DNA of 64,000 nucleotides from Allodiplogaster sudhausi. Its lineage: Eukaryota; Nematoda; Chromadorea; Rhabditida; Diplogasteridae. Positions within the stretch are counted from its first letter, which is position 1; each line of letters starts with the position of its first letter. Made by a program: the position numbers and the translations under genes. Shown here piece after piece: positions 35,794 through 48,130 of this stretch. The notes beneath the pieces are model-generated. The model did no database searches. It saw nothing but the letters and a program-made list of their open reading frames with translations, and was not told the DNA's origin. The stretch is from NCBI GenBank assembly GCA_945643635.1, contig CALZFC010000132.1, forward strand, positions 187,501 to 251,500, read 5' to 3'.

Positions 35794-38121
35794 TACCGTC
35801 CAACATTGTTGGGTCCGAAATTATTCCGATTAATTAAATTAATTTAAATAATTCAAACTGGAATTGCGAAGTGCTGAGGACATGCCGTGCGATTTTGTCG
35901 GAGGGTTTTATGTCTTTTTTCATTGCGCGTCACCCTAGAAAAACCGTTTTTCAAAATATGCCGAAATGACAAAAATCTGACAATTTTTCAATGCTACGCT
36001 GTTTAGCGGAATTTTTTTACGGGGTGTTCGGCTGAGAAAGCAGCTGGCTGAATCCACAGCCAAACTACAAACAACAAATTAGAGTGAAATTTTCTAAGCG
36101 CTTCTTATTTTGTTTGAGTTTCTTCCTCTGTTTTGCTTGAGTTACTTATCATATTTGGGTATAAATGATAAGAAAAATGGAAAATAAGATTTTCTGTAGC
36201 AAAAAACTTGCTCCCGCAGAGCATCGAACACCGGACCTTGAGATTCCCAACTAAACGCTGTAGCAATACACCACACCTAACTTGAGAAAAGAAGAATGTA
36301 CCTTTTCTATCCGGACCCGAAACAGTTATCTCTTGGAATGAAGAAGATCGAAATAAGAGGAGATAGAGGGGGAGAAGGAGAGAGATAAAACAAGATTGAG
36401 AGAGATATATTGAACGAGAGAGAGAGAGAGAGAACAACAGAGAAAGAGAGGAGGGGATAGATTGAAAGAGTGAGAGAGATAGAGAGAGAGAAAGGGAGAG
36501 TGAGAGTATGTGTGAACGAGAGAGAAAGAGAGAGACAATAAAGAGAGGGAGAGAATGAGAGAGACAGTAAAGAGAGGGAGAGAGAGGGAGAGAATGAGAG
36601 AGACAGTAAAGAGAGGGAGAGAGAGAATGAGAGAGACAGTGAAGAGAGAGAGGTCGATGGCAGAGATTGTCAACTTGTTTCAATGAAAAGCGTTGCAGTG
36701 CGTTGGGAGGTCTACGCTTTGCAAAAATTAACCAGACAAGCCCCTTGAATCGTCATCCTCCACGCTTCGTTGGTGAGGCTGCGGACAATGTTCTAGTAAA
36801 GGTACATTCCATTTCTTCCAAGTTGCGTGTGGTGTATTGCTATAGCGTTTGGCTGGGAATTTCAAGGTCCGGTGTTCGATGCTCTGCGGGAGCAAGTTTT
36901 TTGCTCGCTACAGAAAGTCTTATTTTCCATTTTTCTTATCATTTATACCCAAATATGATAAGTAACTCAAGCAAAACAAAGGAAGAAACTCAAACAAAAT
37001 AAGAAGCGCTTAGAAAATTTCACTCTTATTTGTTGTTTGTAGTTTGGCTGCTGGATTCAGCCAGCTGCTTTCTCAGCCGAACACCCCGTAAAAAATTCCG
37101 CTAAACAGCGTAGGATTGAAAAATTGTCAGATTTTTGTCATTTCGGCATATTTTGAAAAACGGTTTTTCTAGGGTGACGCGCAATGAAAAAAGACATAAA
37201 ACCCTCCGACAAAATCGCACGGCATGTCCTCAGCACTTCGCAATTCCAGTTTGAATTATTTAAATTAATTTAACTAATCGGATTAATTTCGGACCCAACA
37301 ATGTTGGACGGTACTGTATATATATATATATATATATATATTTATTTATTTATTTATTTATATATATATATTTATTTATTTATATATATATATAATATGC
37401 TGTATCAAACAATATTTTTTGTGCGTAAGAAGCATCCGCCTCAGGAGCAGTTTACACTGTGCACCGTTCTCTTCGTCGAGCTTCTTCCGACTTCCGCGGT
37501 GTCAGTAGTTAATTAGCGCGATTAATTTGGTAAAAAATTAAAACAGCACAAAAACTTTACACTCTCTCAACAAGTGTGCTGTCACGCACTTGCGAGACCT
37601 GTATAATGAAAAGTACGCGAGAATGAGAGAGAGAGAGAGAGAGAGAGAGTGCCTACTCCCAGCGTGAACGCGGCTGTTCAACATATTACATTAAAACTCT
37701 GGCTTGAATTGCCTGACACATGGGCAAAAGAGCATGCGATATCGAGAGACACGAGTAGAATGGTCAGGGAAATAAAAAAAATTACGGCTCCTTTAATTCT
37801 TTCACGGCGACCGTAACTCTTCAATCTTCCATTGTCAATCCTTGTTCAAATCGTGTTCAATCGACACTTTCAGAGCCTTTACGTTTGCGATCGCGATGTG
37901 TGGACTGGAATTCGCTGCCTTCATTGTAATTCTCATTCTGCGCCACGCTAATTGGTTTGCTTTCTTCGATTTAAATTTTCAAAAAAAAGTCATTTTCAAT
38001 ATAATTATCTTTTTTTTAATATAAATCTAATTACGCAACGAATGCTAGGCGTTGATTTAGGTTGACGCTCTACATTCTCCAAGCTGCCCTATGCATTGTG
38101 GCGTTCGTGCTGACTTTGTGA
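34608..38121 (+). CDS. Polytopic membrane protein, possibly Frag1/DRAM/Sfk1-like (partial model)
   Basis: Exons with agreeing phases: 34608-34797, 34920-35026, about 35141-35170 (or to 35185), 35256-35335, 35476-35611. Likely later exons: 37874-37946 (FAIAMCGLEFAAF) and 38061-38121. Hydrophobic segments include RLSIFCYLAISFVASIGI followed by NANFQEAND, KITLVVCFLLSVITS, and FRGIVVGLGLASSV. The order of a basic loop, a membrane helix and NFQE resembles Frag1/DRAM proteins, but I could not verify this. The phase between 35611 and 37874 does not match, so an exon is missing. That intron contains a 1.5-kb fold-back transposon, so the gene may be damaged. The true N-terminus could lie upstream. Confidence 0.45.
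35791..37316. mobile_element. 1.5-kb fold-back / non-autonomous TIR element (Tc1/mariner-type ends)
   Basis: Terminal inverted repeats of about 515 bp: left arm 35791-36306, right arm 36797-37316. The outer ends read CAGTACCGTCCAACAT and its complement, flanked by TA on both sides inside a TA microsatellite. CAGT ends and TA targeting are typical of Tc1/mariner. No transposase frame is present. The core holds a GA microsatellite (36360-36655) and ~130 bp of unique sequence. Each arm contains a tRNA-like stretch with a B-box-like GGTGTTCGATGC (right arm 36871-36882). Confidence 0.85.
37317..37873. other. Intronic/intergenic sequence after the fold-back element
   Basis: A TA/TTTA microsatellite (37317-37395), then unassigned sequence with a GA run at 37625-37650. 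No gene recognised apart from the membrane-protein exon starting at 37874. Confidence 0.4.
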
Positions 38122-38679
38122 GCTAATCGAGAGTTTTTTTATTTGCAATAAAAAATAAAGAGTATCCTCGCTAAAATAAATAATAATTATTATTTTCCAA
38201 AAAAAAATTCATTTTAAACAAATAAATTGGCATGCGCGCAGCTTGGCCACAAAATCGCCGTCCATCATGCTTCTTCAACGTGAGCACTCTTCCCTCAAGG
38301 CGTTCTTTGTCCGAGGCTTGCTGAGCAAAGGTGTTTCAGATGGACTGCGCTTGCTTCTTTTTTTAATATAATTTTTTCCAATAAACATCTGTGACTTTAT
38401 ACAACAAGTTGATGGCCAAAAATCAGTTGAATTTTTTATTTTAAGTTTTACGACGCGTTTAGAAGGAAAAGCAAGATTAGGAGGAAATTTCTTTAATAAT
38501 TCACATTTGAATTAACAGTAAAAGAAATGGATTAGGAGGTCGTTTCTTTGAGCAAATGTAAAGGCGCCTTACGGTTAACGCGCGGCGATTCAAATGTGAA
38601 TTAAAATACTTTAAACGAATTTTGGCATTGTGCCAATTTTGTTGTCGTTGTTGTTGTAGAATCGGCACTTGCTGATGAG

Positions 38680-41255
38680 ATGGTGGACGCGGTCGAATTT
38701 CGCGACGACGACTACGAGCACTCCATTTGGCACTACATTCTCAAGGTTTCGTTTCGAGAGTTGCAGCACGCCCGGTTTTGTGCGGCGTCTCTGAATCCTC
38801 CTGAAGGCCAAGCGGCCTCAATAAAGGAGCGATGCCGAATAACTTAACTTACCGTATTTTCTCTATTAGTACCCCCCCCCCTCTAATAGTAAAGTCATTG
38901 AAAAACCTCTGATAAAGTCATTGAAAAATGGAACCCATCCTTCTAGTAGACTCCCCCCCTCCAATAGTACCCCCCTCTCGCAAGGGTATTGAAAAATAGA
39001 ACCCCGGGGGTACTAATAGGGAAAATAGGGCGACTTAATCTCTATTTACGGCATTAATAAGATCAGCACGTGGCAAAAATTACACGGCATTTTGGTAGTT
39101 GACAAACGATCAATGACAATTGACAATTTCATCAACTTTAGGTTTTGAAGAGCCGCTCAATGTCTTTCTTGAGCATCATCTTCTTTGGCAGGTAAGTTGC
39201 GTTCTTTTTTCTTAATTCAATTTTCGAAATTAGAATCGTGGAAAAGGGACGCGTGGCATTGGTACATAAATAATATGTATAACATTAAAGAAAAAAAATA
39301 CATGGCCTTTTTCGTGAACGTTTTTTGTTTATTTTTCCTTTTAGCTGCTTATCACACATGCAGTGGATGGGAACGACCGACTCGTTTTATGACTACAACC
39401 TTGGCTTTTCCGAGGTTTGCTGCTTCTTACCGCTTAGATTTCATAAGAATGCTACCCATAGTTTTATTGTTTTATTGATTGCAACATTTTACTCCGCAAT
39501 ATCAAAAGGACTGAGAAAACTCCTTTAAGAATTGCTTTCTGCGTGGGATTGGACAATCCTATGTCCTTTGCATTATTTACTGCCTCAACTGCTCTCGGTT
39601 GGATGCCCAATTTCAAACATTTACCCGGTTTTTTTCCACTTTCTGGAGTTCGAAACGCAACTTGTTCATCACAGTTGTCGGCATCGCCAATTCGCCGCCG
39701 TCGCCAGCATCCTACTCTTGTCGGGTTTAGCGACTGCCTTCTTCGTGAATCTCGTGCACCGGCCGAATTCGTGCATGAACGAGGCGCCGTCGTTTGGTTC
39801 GGTTTTTTATGATGCATTTATGTATGAAGGAAAAAAAATTGTAAAAAAATTAATGTTGTAAAAATATTGATCTAAAATGTGTCATATGACATGAAGGATG
39901 TCTCTGGGGATTCCCCAATTATATCTCATCAAATTCCGGGCTTGATGAGCTGTGCTAACATGTAGCCGCTTTGTTCGTATCCTATAATAATTTATCAATA
40001 AATTGGCAGATGAAACGATTAGAATGATTCAGACAAAATGGCTCGACTTCAAGCTTGAGTTTGGCTCCTTTAATTTTTTATATTTATTTTTTTTATTTTT
40101 ACATATTTTTTTATGTATTTGAGGTATCTCCATCTTCGCTATTGCGGTCATTCTTCAGCACGCTTTCAGCGCCTCAGCAGTTGTCTTGCTATTTTCAATG
40201 ATGCTACAAATCACGCCGATCATTATGCGGTAAGCGAAGAATTCCAACAAATTTAGCTGCATACATATATAGAGAAATAAATATAAATTTATTAATTTCC
40301 TTTATTATGATAAGCTCTCATAATGTCCTCTTTTAAAAACATTAATAAGAACGCTATGCACTATACATATGAATTTTATTTTTAATTTATCTTAAATTAT
40401 TTTATTATTATTAATTAATTATTTTTAATTTATTTTAAATTATGTTTATATTAATTAATTAATTATTTTTAATTTATTTTAAATTATGTTTATATTAATT
40501 AATTAATTATTTTTAATTTATTTTAAAATATTTTTTTTTTATTCATTAATTAACAGCGCCCCCGCCGCTGCGCTGCTCTTTACGATTTCAACGTTTGTCG
40601 CCTTCGCTCGTTCGCTCGTACGCAAAAAGGATGAGGTTTTTTTTAAATACTTTATTATTTTCCTTTATTTTGATAATCTCCTCCTTTATATACATTTTCG
40701 TGAAATTTAAAATAATTTCTACATAGGTAACTACAAAACGACACTAATATTACCATTAAAAAAGAATAAAAATAGTATGTAACAAAAAGACTATTCACCG
40801 TCCTTATTCAATGATTTGTACAATTCCCTCTCTCTCTCTTCCCATCCAGCACACCGCGATGTTCTGTGCTTTTACTGTCCTTCCCACGTGTTGCGCCGCC
40901 ATCTGCTCGCTCCATCTCCGCCATCTGCCGGCGCATATGGCAAATTTTTTTTTAAAGAATTTATTTTAATAAAAATTATCATAAATATAAAAAAATAAAA
41001 TATAAATTAAAATATATAACAAGGCATTTTTTTAAAGAATTTATTTTGATGAATATAAAAATTAAAATAAAAAGTAAAAATAACAATAAAAAATAAAATA
41101 AATATCCAGGCACTATTCGAAATATAATTCATGACTTATTTCCCGTTCAGTTCGACTACGTCAACGACCTCCTTCGACTTGCGAAGCAGCGCGATAAACA
41201 GCCGAAAAAAACCAACGACGGTCCAGCGCCCATTGCCAAAGAACAAATGTCCTAA
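38680..41255 (+). CDS. Six-span membrane protein A1, tentatively Frag1/DRAM/Sfk1-like
   Basis: Exons: 38660-38745 (ATG at 38680), 39142-39191, 39345-39414, 39530-39627, 39675-39796, 40124-40229, 40557-40635, 40850-40939, 41151-41255. All phases agree, giving about 261 aa. Hydrophobic segments: MSFLSIIFFG, a weaker one in YVLCIIYCL, FAAVASILLLSGLATAFFV, IFAIAVILQHAFSASAVVLL, AALLFTISTFVAFA and AMFCAFTVLPTCCAAI. A basic cytosolic tail follows (LRLAKQRDKQPKK). The intron at 39628-39674 is only 47 nt. The intron after 40939 seems to use a GC donor (ATG|GCAAAT), and the same site is kept in copy A2. Topology suits the Frag1/DRAM superfamily (GPI-anchor remodelling or autophagy regulators), but the assignment is weak. 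AATAAA follows at 41283. The start may be further upstream. Confidence 0.6.
38850..39031. mobile_element. Short inverted-repeat element with ACCGTATTTTC ends
   Basis: Left end TACCGTATTTTCTCTATTAG and right end CTAATAGGGAAAATAGGG are imperfect inverted repeats bracketing ~180 bp. Poly-C stretches lie just inside the left end. Degenerate relatives occur near 48060-48130, 56365-56460 and 57720-57850, so it is a dispersed MITE-like family. It sits between the first two exons of A1. Confidence 0.6.
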
Positions 41256-41375
41256 TCATTAAGTCTCTTCTGATTCGAACTGAATAAAATATAAATGACA
41301 ATCTACTTGTGCCCCCCTCTTGAGAGCAACAATACGAATTCGCGTTTCTCAAAGATAAAGGCTCGTGTGAGTACT

Positions 41376-43166
41376 CAACACACAACTTCGGGCAAGTTGG
41401 AAGGCAGATAGGGAGAGGCGGTTCAATACTATTGTCTGTGAGGCTATGAGGAATAAAAAAGGATTCAAACGGGACCTTAAATCTTTCTCATCTGGCAAAA
41501 ACATCAGCACAAAATTGGTGAAATCTGATGGATCACTGGCAACTAATTCGTCGGAAATTTAAGGTGTTATAGCGGATTTTTATAACAAGTTGTATCAAGG
41601 GGATTGTGGAAGTAATTTTAGATTAAGACGATCAGAAGATGATTTCATTCCTATCGGGCAAAAGATGAAGTTCTAGCTGAATTGAGAAGGTTGAAATGTG
41701 GCAAAGCACCGGGAATAGATGGCGTCACTCCAGAATCCCTATTGGTAGGTGGGGACTTATTGGCTCCAATATTAGCAAGGATTTTCAATCAGGTATTAGA
41801 AGGTGATATTCCGCGGGGTTTTGGTGACTCAAAAATCAACTTACTTCCAAAAAATCTGGGGACTTATCAAAGATAAAAAATTACCGCCCCATTAGTTTAC
41901 TCCCGCTTGTACAAAAAGTACAAAAAGTAATGACTGGCGTTCTCAACAAAAGATGCCAAAACACTTTTGATGATGCTGTAGGGGCTGAGCAATCGGGTTT
42001 CCGAAGAGATCACGCCACTGTTGACTGCATTCACATACTCAATCTACTTGCGTCAAACTGCAGAGAATACGGCCTTCCACTTTACTTGCTATTCCTAGAT
42101 ATTTTCAAGGCTTTTGATAGCGTCGAATATTCGGCCGTACTTTCGGCAGCTAAGACACAAGTTGTTCATAGCCACGTCACTCAGTTTCTACAAAAATTAA
42201 CATCCGAAAGCAAATCAATGGTAATGGTAAATGGTAAAGGGGTTCCAATTCACGTTGGTAAGGGTGTAAAACAAGGGGACTGTCTTTCACCACGTCTTTT
42301 CACAAGTGTTTTGGCAGAGGTTTTTCGAAAACTAAATTGGTCAAAGAAAGGTATAAACATTAATGGAAGATATCTCAATCACCTCCTATTTGCTGATGAT
42401 GCAGTTCTTATTTCTCATGATTCTCGACAAATCCAAACCATGGTTATAGAGCTGGAATATGAATTATTCAAAGTAGGGCTTTCAATTAATGGCAGCAAAA
42501 GACATTAGGGATGTCGAGCAGGACGGGAAGGTGGTTGGTGGTAATGTGGTAAAACTTGTAAATAAATGCATTTATCTGGGAACAGAATTTCACCTTGATG
42601 GATGGCAAAAAGGGGAGGTTCAACGTCGTATCAGGGCGGCCAGATTTGCTTTCAATCGCTATAGGACTATTTTTAGTAACAAGGCTGTCCCAATTTCAAC
42701 CAAACGAACACTTTTCAATGGGTGCGTCCTACCTGCCTTTACCTACTCATCGGAAACATGGGCTATTACTCGAGCTACTTTAATGTCTGTCGCTGTCGCT
42801 CAAAAACGAATGGAAACGTTTATGCTAGGAATCTCAATTCTTGATAGAAGAACGAATGAGTGGGTGCGAAAAATGACAGGAGTAAAAGATGTCGTGTCTG
42901 AGTGCATTCGGAGAAAATGGAGGTGGTGCGAGCGGATATCAAACTTGGCGGACTGGAGATGGGCCCGAGCTATCACGGAGTGGTATCCACGTCGACCTAA
43001 CCGGAAGCGAGGTAGGCCGGCTACGAAATGGCGGGACGACTTTACCAAGATCCTTGGTGCCAACTTCCTCCATCATGCATTAAATCCCCAAGAATGGCGA
43101 AGACTCATGGCTCTTCACAGAAACGACTTGAACCCGTTGACATAAAGCGTTGATTGATTGATTGAT
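41376..43166 (+). mobile_element. 5'-truncated RTE-like non-LTR retrotransposon
   Basis: Insertion of ~1.79 kb flanked by a 10-bp target-site duplication (TGTGAGTACT at 41366-41375 and 43167-43176). The duplicated locus near 60717 has the empty site. The 3' end is a (TTGA)n tail. Reverse transcriptase motifs: GKAPGIDGVTPESL, DIFKAFDSVEYS, KQGDCLSPRLF and LLFADDAVLI, then a thumb and C-terminal region (YLGTEFHL, SSETWAITRA, KRGRPATKWRDDF). The endonuclease domain is missing. Strand is + with respect to the coding frames. Confidence 0.9.
41682..43145 (+). pseudogene. Reverse transcriptase ORF remnant
   Basis: The RT coding region is split over frames: 41682-41876, 41930-42508 and 42489-43145, with frameshifts near 41870-41930 and 42480-42500. 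Further upstream, stops interrupt a continuation (41500-41680). The FADD active-site aspartates and the KAFD motif are intact, but the frameshifts and the missing endonuclease make it inactive. The tight target-site duplication and the empty site in the sister copy suggest a fairly recent insertion. Confidence 0.85.
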
Positions 43167-43176
43167 TGTGAGTACT

Positions 43177-44580
43177 GTCCACGGTATATCATTGATTTTT
43201 CTTGCTTTATAGTATATCAATGAAGGCAATAATCTGCTACTACATATCTGACTGTATACAGAAGCAACACTGAAAATTGCACTAAGTTTCGTCTGCTTTG
43301 AAGGAAAATATAGCAAAATATGTTAATGTGTCTTATCGGACAGGACGTCAGGAGAGGATAGAAAAAATGAGCACAATTATCAGTGAGTGCAACTAATGCA
43401 AATTTCTTCTGTTCTTGGAACTTCTTCTGCCGCCTAGGGAAAGAACAAGAAGAAGGAATAGAGGAATAACAAACATTATTCACTTCAGTACACCTTGGCC
43501 ATTCCAAACTGTCTAGTCAGTTTCCAAATTTTGGGACCAATAAGGCCTACTTTTAGAAACTACAATTTGGCTTTATGCGTAGTGTTGAAATAAATTTGGA
43601 AAGTGCTCATTTGCATATAAATTTGCATACTTTCACCACATAAACTGAGGGAAAAAATCGTTAATTTCTAGTATCAAATTGCGAACTTATTAAAGGCAAA
43701 TTTTCCATGAAGATTTCAAAGTCTAATAAAAGCAGGAAAATCCTTGTTCCCATGCTTTCCAGGGATCAGAAGGGATCCGTTGTTCGCGCGTCTTAACGCG
43801 AATATTAATGGCGACTTTGTGTCGTGTTTTACTTTGCTTTTTCGGACAACAGAAAGAGAAATATGCAGAAAATTCGCTCGAGGAATCGAAGAACAAGGCA
43901 AAAGTTATCATGTCGTTCAAAAATAAAATTTCAGTCGTATCATGATATTTCATCATCAAACCATGACATTTAAATGCGCTAAAAATATAAATAACATTTT
44001 AGTGAAGATCCTCAAATATATCTAAATTCCACATTCTGTACGTAAAACCCCAGATGAATTATTTTTATGATCGCAAATAAGTTTTCTCTTCAAATAACTC
44101 ACGAATATCGGTGAAGCAAAATTGATCTCGGAAAATGCCATTTTTTTCTTTTCGAGGACCAAATTCGTCAAAGTCTTTCAAAAACTATCAAGTTTCTGGA
44201 TGAAACAACACGGCTTGTCGAGCCTGAAATGTCTTTATGAGACGAAAAGTGGGCATAGAATAACAAGGGAATCATCTTCATTTGGAGATGTCGAGATGGG
44301 CAGCCGCTCTAGCCGAGGAAACAAGTGGAAACTGACCGAGTGGAGCTCCAGCAAAAGAGTCACAATAATATGGAATTTGAATTAAAAGGGCAATCGATAT
44401 GGAAAATTCAAGAGCGCTTACTTGGAAATAGTGCAGAAAGGAAGGTAAAATCAACCTTCTTACGTGAAATACCACTCTTTTGCTGACATTTCGTATTTGA
44501 AACTACGAATTTCACGTTCGAAACGACGAAAATTTTCATAAATTGCGAAACCAATGGTAATTTTACTGAAAAGTGCAAGA
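43177..44580. repeat. Duplicated upstream block of B1
   Basis: No gene recognised. The block is shared with 60728-62075 (copy 3), and its proximal part with 51030-51690 and 51940-52640. Shared landmarks include CAAGGCAAAAGTTATCA, GCCTGAAATGTCTTTAT, GATGGGCAGCCGCT and GGAAACAAGTGGAAACTGA. It probably contains the distal promoter of the B genes. Confidence 0.6.
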
Positions 44581-44700
44581 AAAAGAGCATAAAAGCCAGC
44601 CTGATCAGGTCAGTTGCACATTCAAGAAAGTCGTCTCTCTTCGCTGCTCTTCTCGGCTGCTTTTTCACTGAACCCATCTCGCTGTCAGTCATTGTCCTCC
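44560..44700 (+). promoter_or_regulatory. Conserved TATA-type core promoter of B1
   Basis: AGCATAAAAGCCAGCCTGAT (TATA-like CATAAAAG at 44588-44595), followed ~30 bp later by TCAGTTGCACATTC, a plausible initiator. The same core is conserved at 52639 (B2) and 62082 (B3). Short frames across it are not conserved between copies, so this is noncoding. Inference from conservation only. Confidence 0.5.
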
Positions 44701-47253
44701 TCTCGCCACTCTACTTTATTGCATCTCATTTCATCAAACTACGTTGCTTGATGAGCTGTGCCAATATCCTCCTCCTACGATTTCTAGCCTTGAACTACTA
44801 TTTATCATCTAAAATTGACAGATGAAAAAAGTTTAACTTTGTATTTCCGCTCCTACTTCTTCTTGCTAATGTTTGGCATGAATATCAATCAAATAATACT
44901 GCTGTCTACATACTTTAGTTTTCTCCGTCCAAGAGGAGATCTGCTTGCTGTGCGCGGAAATGAATAGCAGCACTACGGTTCGTACAAGAGAACAAATAAA
45001 TAAAGAAGAAGAAGTAGAAGAATATGTTTCTTTGACGAGAGAACAAATATATAAAGAGATAGAAAATAAATAAATTTTCTTTCAGAAGTGCTACCTCGGC
45101 AGAGGCGGTGATCGTGCATGAAATCGCGCCAGAGATGGAACGTGGTGCGTGCTCGAAGTGTTTCTTGAGCGTGAAGGGTGGAAGGTTCTGGACGGGCCGT
45201 GCGAGAGGGACCAGACGGCCGGATGTTTGCCGGTCGAAGGCTTCGATTCCAACAAGCCCATCTACATTTGTGCGTGCGACTCGAAAGGCGCACGGGATGG
45301 CGTCTGCAACACGAATGCGTGTATCAATGCGAGCATCGATGACGTCGGCCAGTACGCGGTCTACTTGACGACAACGACTCTGCCCACCACCACTACAACT
45401 ACCATTCCGAGCACTGTTGTCACCGACGGAGTGGTTGCTGAGCAGGTTCGGCAGAAGGAGAAAGAAAAGATTGTCTTTGTTTCATTAAGGCTTCAGGCTA
45501 TTCCTGCATGTAGATCAATATCTGCCTCATTTCACAAACCCTCTGACATGCCTTTCCAGACTGGCTACATCACCTGGGCTATCGTTGGCGGTGTCGTTAA
45601 TTGCCTGGCTCTCGTGGCTCTCGCAGCTTTCGGTGCCATCGTCGCAGGTCTGGAGATATTGATTGATTCGTTATCGATGAATTAACATCGATCTATCTTT
45701 TCTAGTCGTCTTCAAGCATCGCAGAGCAAAGCAGAAGATGGAGAAGGAGAAGGAGAGCCGACCGCTCGCCAACGACGTGACCAGCATGACTGACACGGAC
45801 GAGTCGACCTTTAACGAGACGTCTGGAAAGCTCCCGAACGCCCCCGAGGAGCAGATCGAGAGCCGCATGGAAGGTGGGCTTAGAGATGGGGGATATTTGA
45901 ATTTCCCGCCTCGTACCACTGGAACAGTAAATGAGAATTGAAATTGAGAGAATTTTGAAATTTAATATTTTCCAATGCTTATCAAGTGAAAAATTAATTC
46001 ATTTTAATCGCAAATATTATATATATATACATTATATATTCAAGTATTCTTTTTCTCTACAGAACTTGAGAAGGCTGTGTGCAGCTTCCCATTAAACAAC
46101 ATTGATCAGCGCATTGACAAGGTATGTTTTTATCTTTTTGGATGCCAGCCAACTGCAAGAATATTGGTTATTGAAAATCTTTGATCATTGATTATTGATC
46201 CTTGATCTTTGATCTTTCTTTTCAGGAACTCGCCAAGTACGAGCACGACGCAGGCGAAGTTTACCCATCGGTGGCGGCCGACGAGTATGGCTCAGTGGAG
46301 ACGGCGAACAAGTGGCGGCTTGCTCAGAGGTTAAATGTTCCCGCCAAATTGGGTTTGAATATAATTTTGAATTTTCAATATACTCTACGCCAATCGTGAA
46401 GCAGACGGCGCTGCCACGCTACGGCGTTCTGCCGCGTCTCAACGCGAATGTCGTCCGAGGGAGTGGCGGCATCATTGTTGGCCAGGTTACTGTAATCAAT
46501 GAGAATTAGCATTTCAGAGAAGAATGACGTCACCTTAAATACAAGATAATGATAAAAGATATATTTGAAAGGTTACTTTTTTCAAAATTTATATTTAATT
46601 TTTTGTTTAATGGTAGGAAGAATGAAGTTGTTGTAAATGAGGATAATGATTTAAATTTATAATGTAAAATAATAAAATAACTAAAGAATAAAAATTTGCG
46701 ATATAAATAATTATTACAATTAAATTAAATTAAAATATTAACCGAAATACATATGGCTTTCTTCCAGATCGTGACCGAGCGTCAATTGCCAATCTTTTGG
46801 GAGACGGCACTCGAGATGGGCATTGGCAGCATTGTGCACATTTGCGAGCGTGCTGAGCAAGATGTAAAGATTTATACTATTGAAATTTAGAAGATGTCTC
46901 GGATTGAACTATTAAAATTAAGATCTCGAATTACTACTATACAAATTGAATACAAATATAAACATGAGAAAGAAAAACACACAATGAAAAAATTTTTTCA
47001 CATACGGGCAAATAAAATAAATTAAAATAAATTAATTCAGTAATAATTAAACAATTAATTACACAAACACAGATTGGCTTGAATCTGCCGCTCGCTGCCT
47101 CGCCGCAGGAGCTGCAGCAGCTTGTAGACGTCTTCGTCGGCAAGAATTCCGGATCGGATTTTGAGATCGAGAAAAGTGAAAAGGAGAAGAGCGTCACGAA
47201 GGAGAAGTTTGTACACATTTTCAACATGCCCACCAAAAAGCATATTAATGGAA

Positions 47254-47395
47254 CATGTTTGTACGGCTTGCTGGAACATGTACGGCTGGCTGGAACATAT
47301 GTATTGGTACGGTTGGCTGGAACATTTTTGTATAACTGGCAAGAACATACTTTTATGGCTGGCTGAAACATTTTAGTACTGCTGCCTGGAACATA
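47254..47395. repeat. Minisatellite with core TACGGCTGGCTGGAACAT
   Basis: About six degenerate 20-30 bp units in B1 intron 9. A shorter version occurs at the same intron of B2 (56096-56150), so it predates that duplication. Confidence 0.75.
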
Positions 47396-48057
47396 ATTAT
47401 TTAGTTAATTAATGGAGAGCACAACGAAAAAAAAACTCCTACCACAACGTGCCTGACAGATAGTAAAAAGTACAGTGTAAACAATCCTAGAAATGGTGCA
47501 ACTTCCCTTTGCACTCTCTCCACTGTAATGTGTGCTTACACAATTGCTTTGGGAACGGACATGTCAAGAAAAACCCGGCCAATGTTGGTTGCGCGCAGCG
47601 TATTGAATGATTGGCAAACTGCAGGAGTCCAATGGCCCCCCTCGGCACAATGTGGCTCCGTCAAAAAACATTTGTTTAATGGCGCGAAGTTTTAAAAACT
47701 GAGAATGCAAATTATTTAAGAGGGATTTTTGTGAGTTCAGGACACTTGCAAGCGAAATTTTTAGCTCAAACCGACCAAATAGGGCAAAAAACAAAATATT
47801 ATTTATTCGTCTTAAACCTCCTTTAAAGTTGATTTTCTTCAGGCCCCCTCCAGAAAAGCGCACTCTTCCGGCCGAGCAGGAGACGCGCCTCTCCGTGATG
47901 CTCTCCTACGACAAGAAGCACATCATCACAGTGCGCGTCGAGGAGGAGCCGCTCATGGTGAGAGCAGGATCGATTACTGTAGGCGCACTAAAAATAGAGA
48001 GTTATGCTGTTTGTTATGGAATTAACGTATCCTATAAAATTTCATAATTCCCTAACA

Positions 48058-48130
48058 GAGCAAATACGGTCCTGGGAATGATGCAAATAGAGGAAATACG
48101 GTCCTTGGGGGTACTAATAAAGAAAATGCG
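48058..48130. mobile_element. Fragment of the ACCGTATTTTC-type element in B1 intron 10
   Basis: AAATACGGTCCT twice and GGGGGTACTAATAAAGAAAA match the right end of the 38850-39031 element. The equivalent intron of B2 has a related fragment at 56365-56460. Confidence 0.5.

Larger units (their letters stand above)
39119..46510. repeat. Segmental duplication, copy 1 (partner 58883-64000+)
   Basis: From CAATTGACAATTTC at 39119, the A1 gene, its 3' flank, the B-type upstream block and B1 exons 1-7 align collinearly with 58883-64000. Differences: a retroelement present only here (41376-43166), a GC-rich element and lost exons only in copy 2, and scattered small indels. B1 and B3 are much closer to each other than either is to B2. 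Confidence 0.85.

Noticed and set aside
18238..36680. Open frames rich in Ser-Leu or Arg-Glu
   Set aside because: They are translations of (CT)n and (GA)n microsatellites.
44550..44820. Signal-peptide exon upstream of B1
   Set aside because: A hydrophobic frame exists (ISL..VIVLLSPLYFIA) but it is not open at the same place in B2 or B3, so it is more likely 5' UTR.
45446..45559. B1 intron 2 as coding (it is in frame and stop-free for 38 codons)
   Set aside because: It has good GT and AG ends and the homologous B2 segment contains a stop, so it is treated as an intron; retention remains possible.
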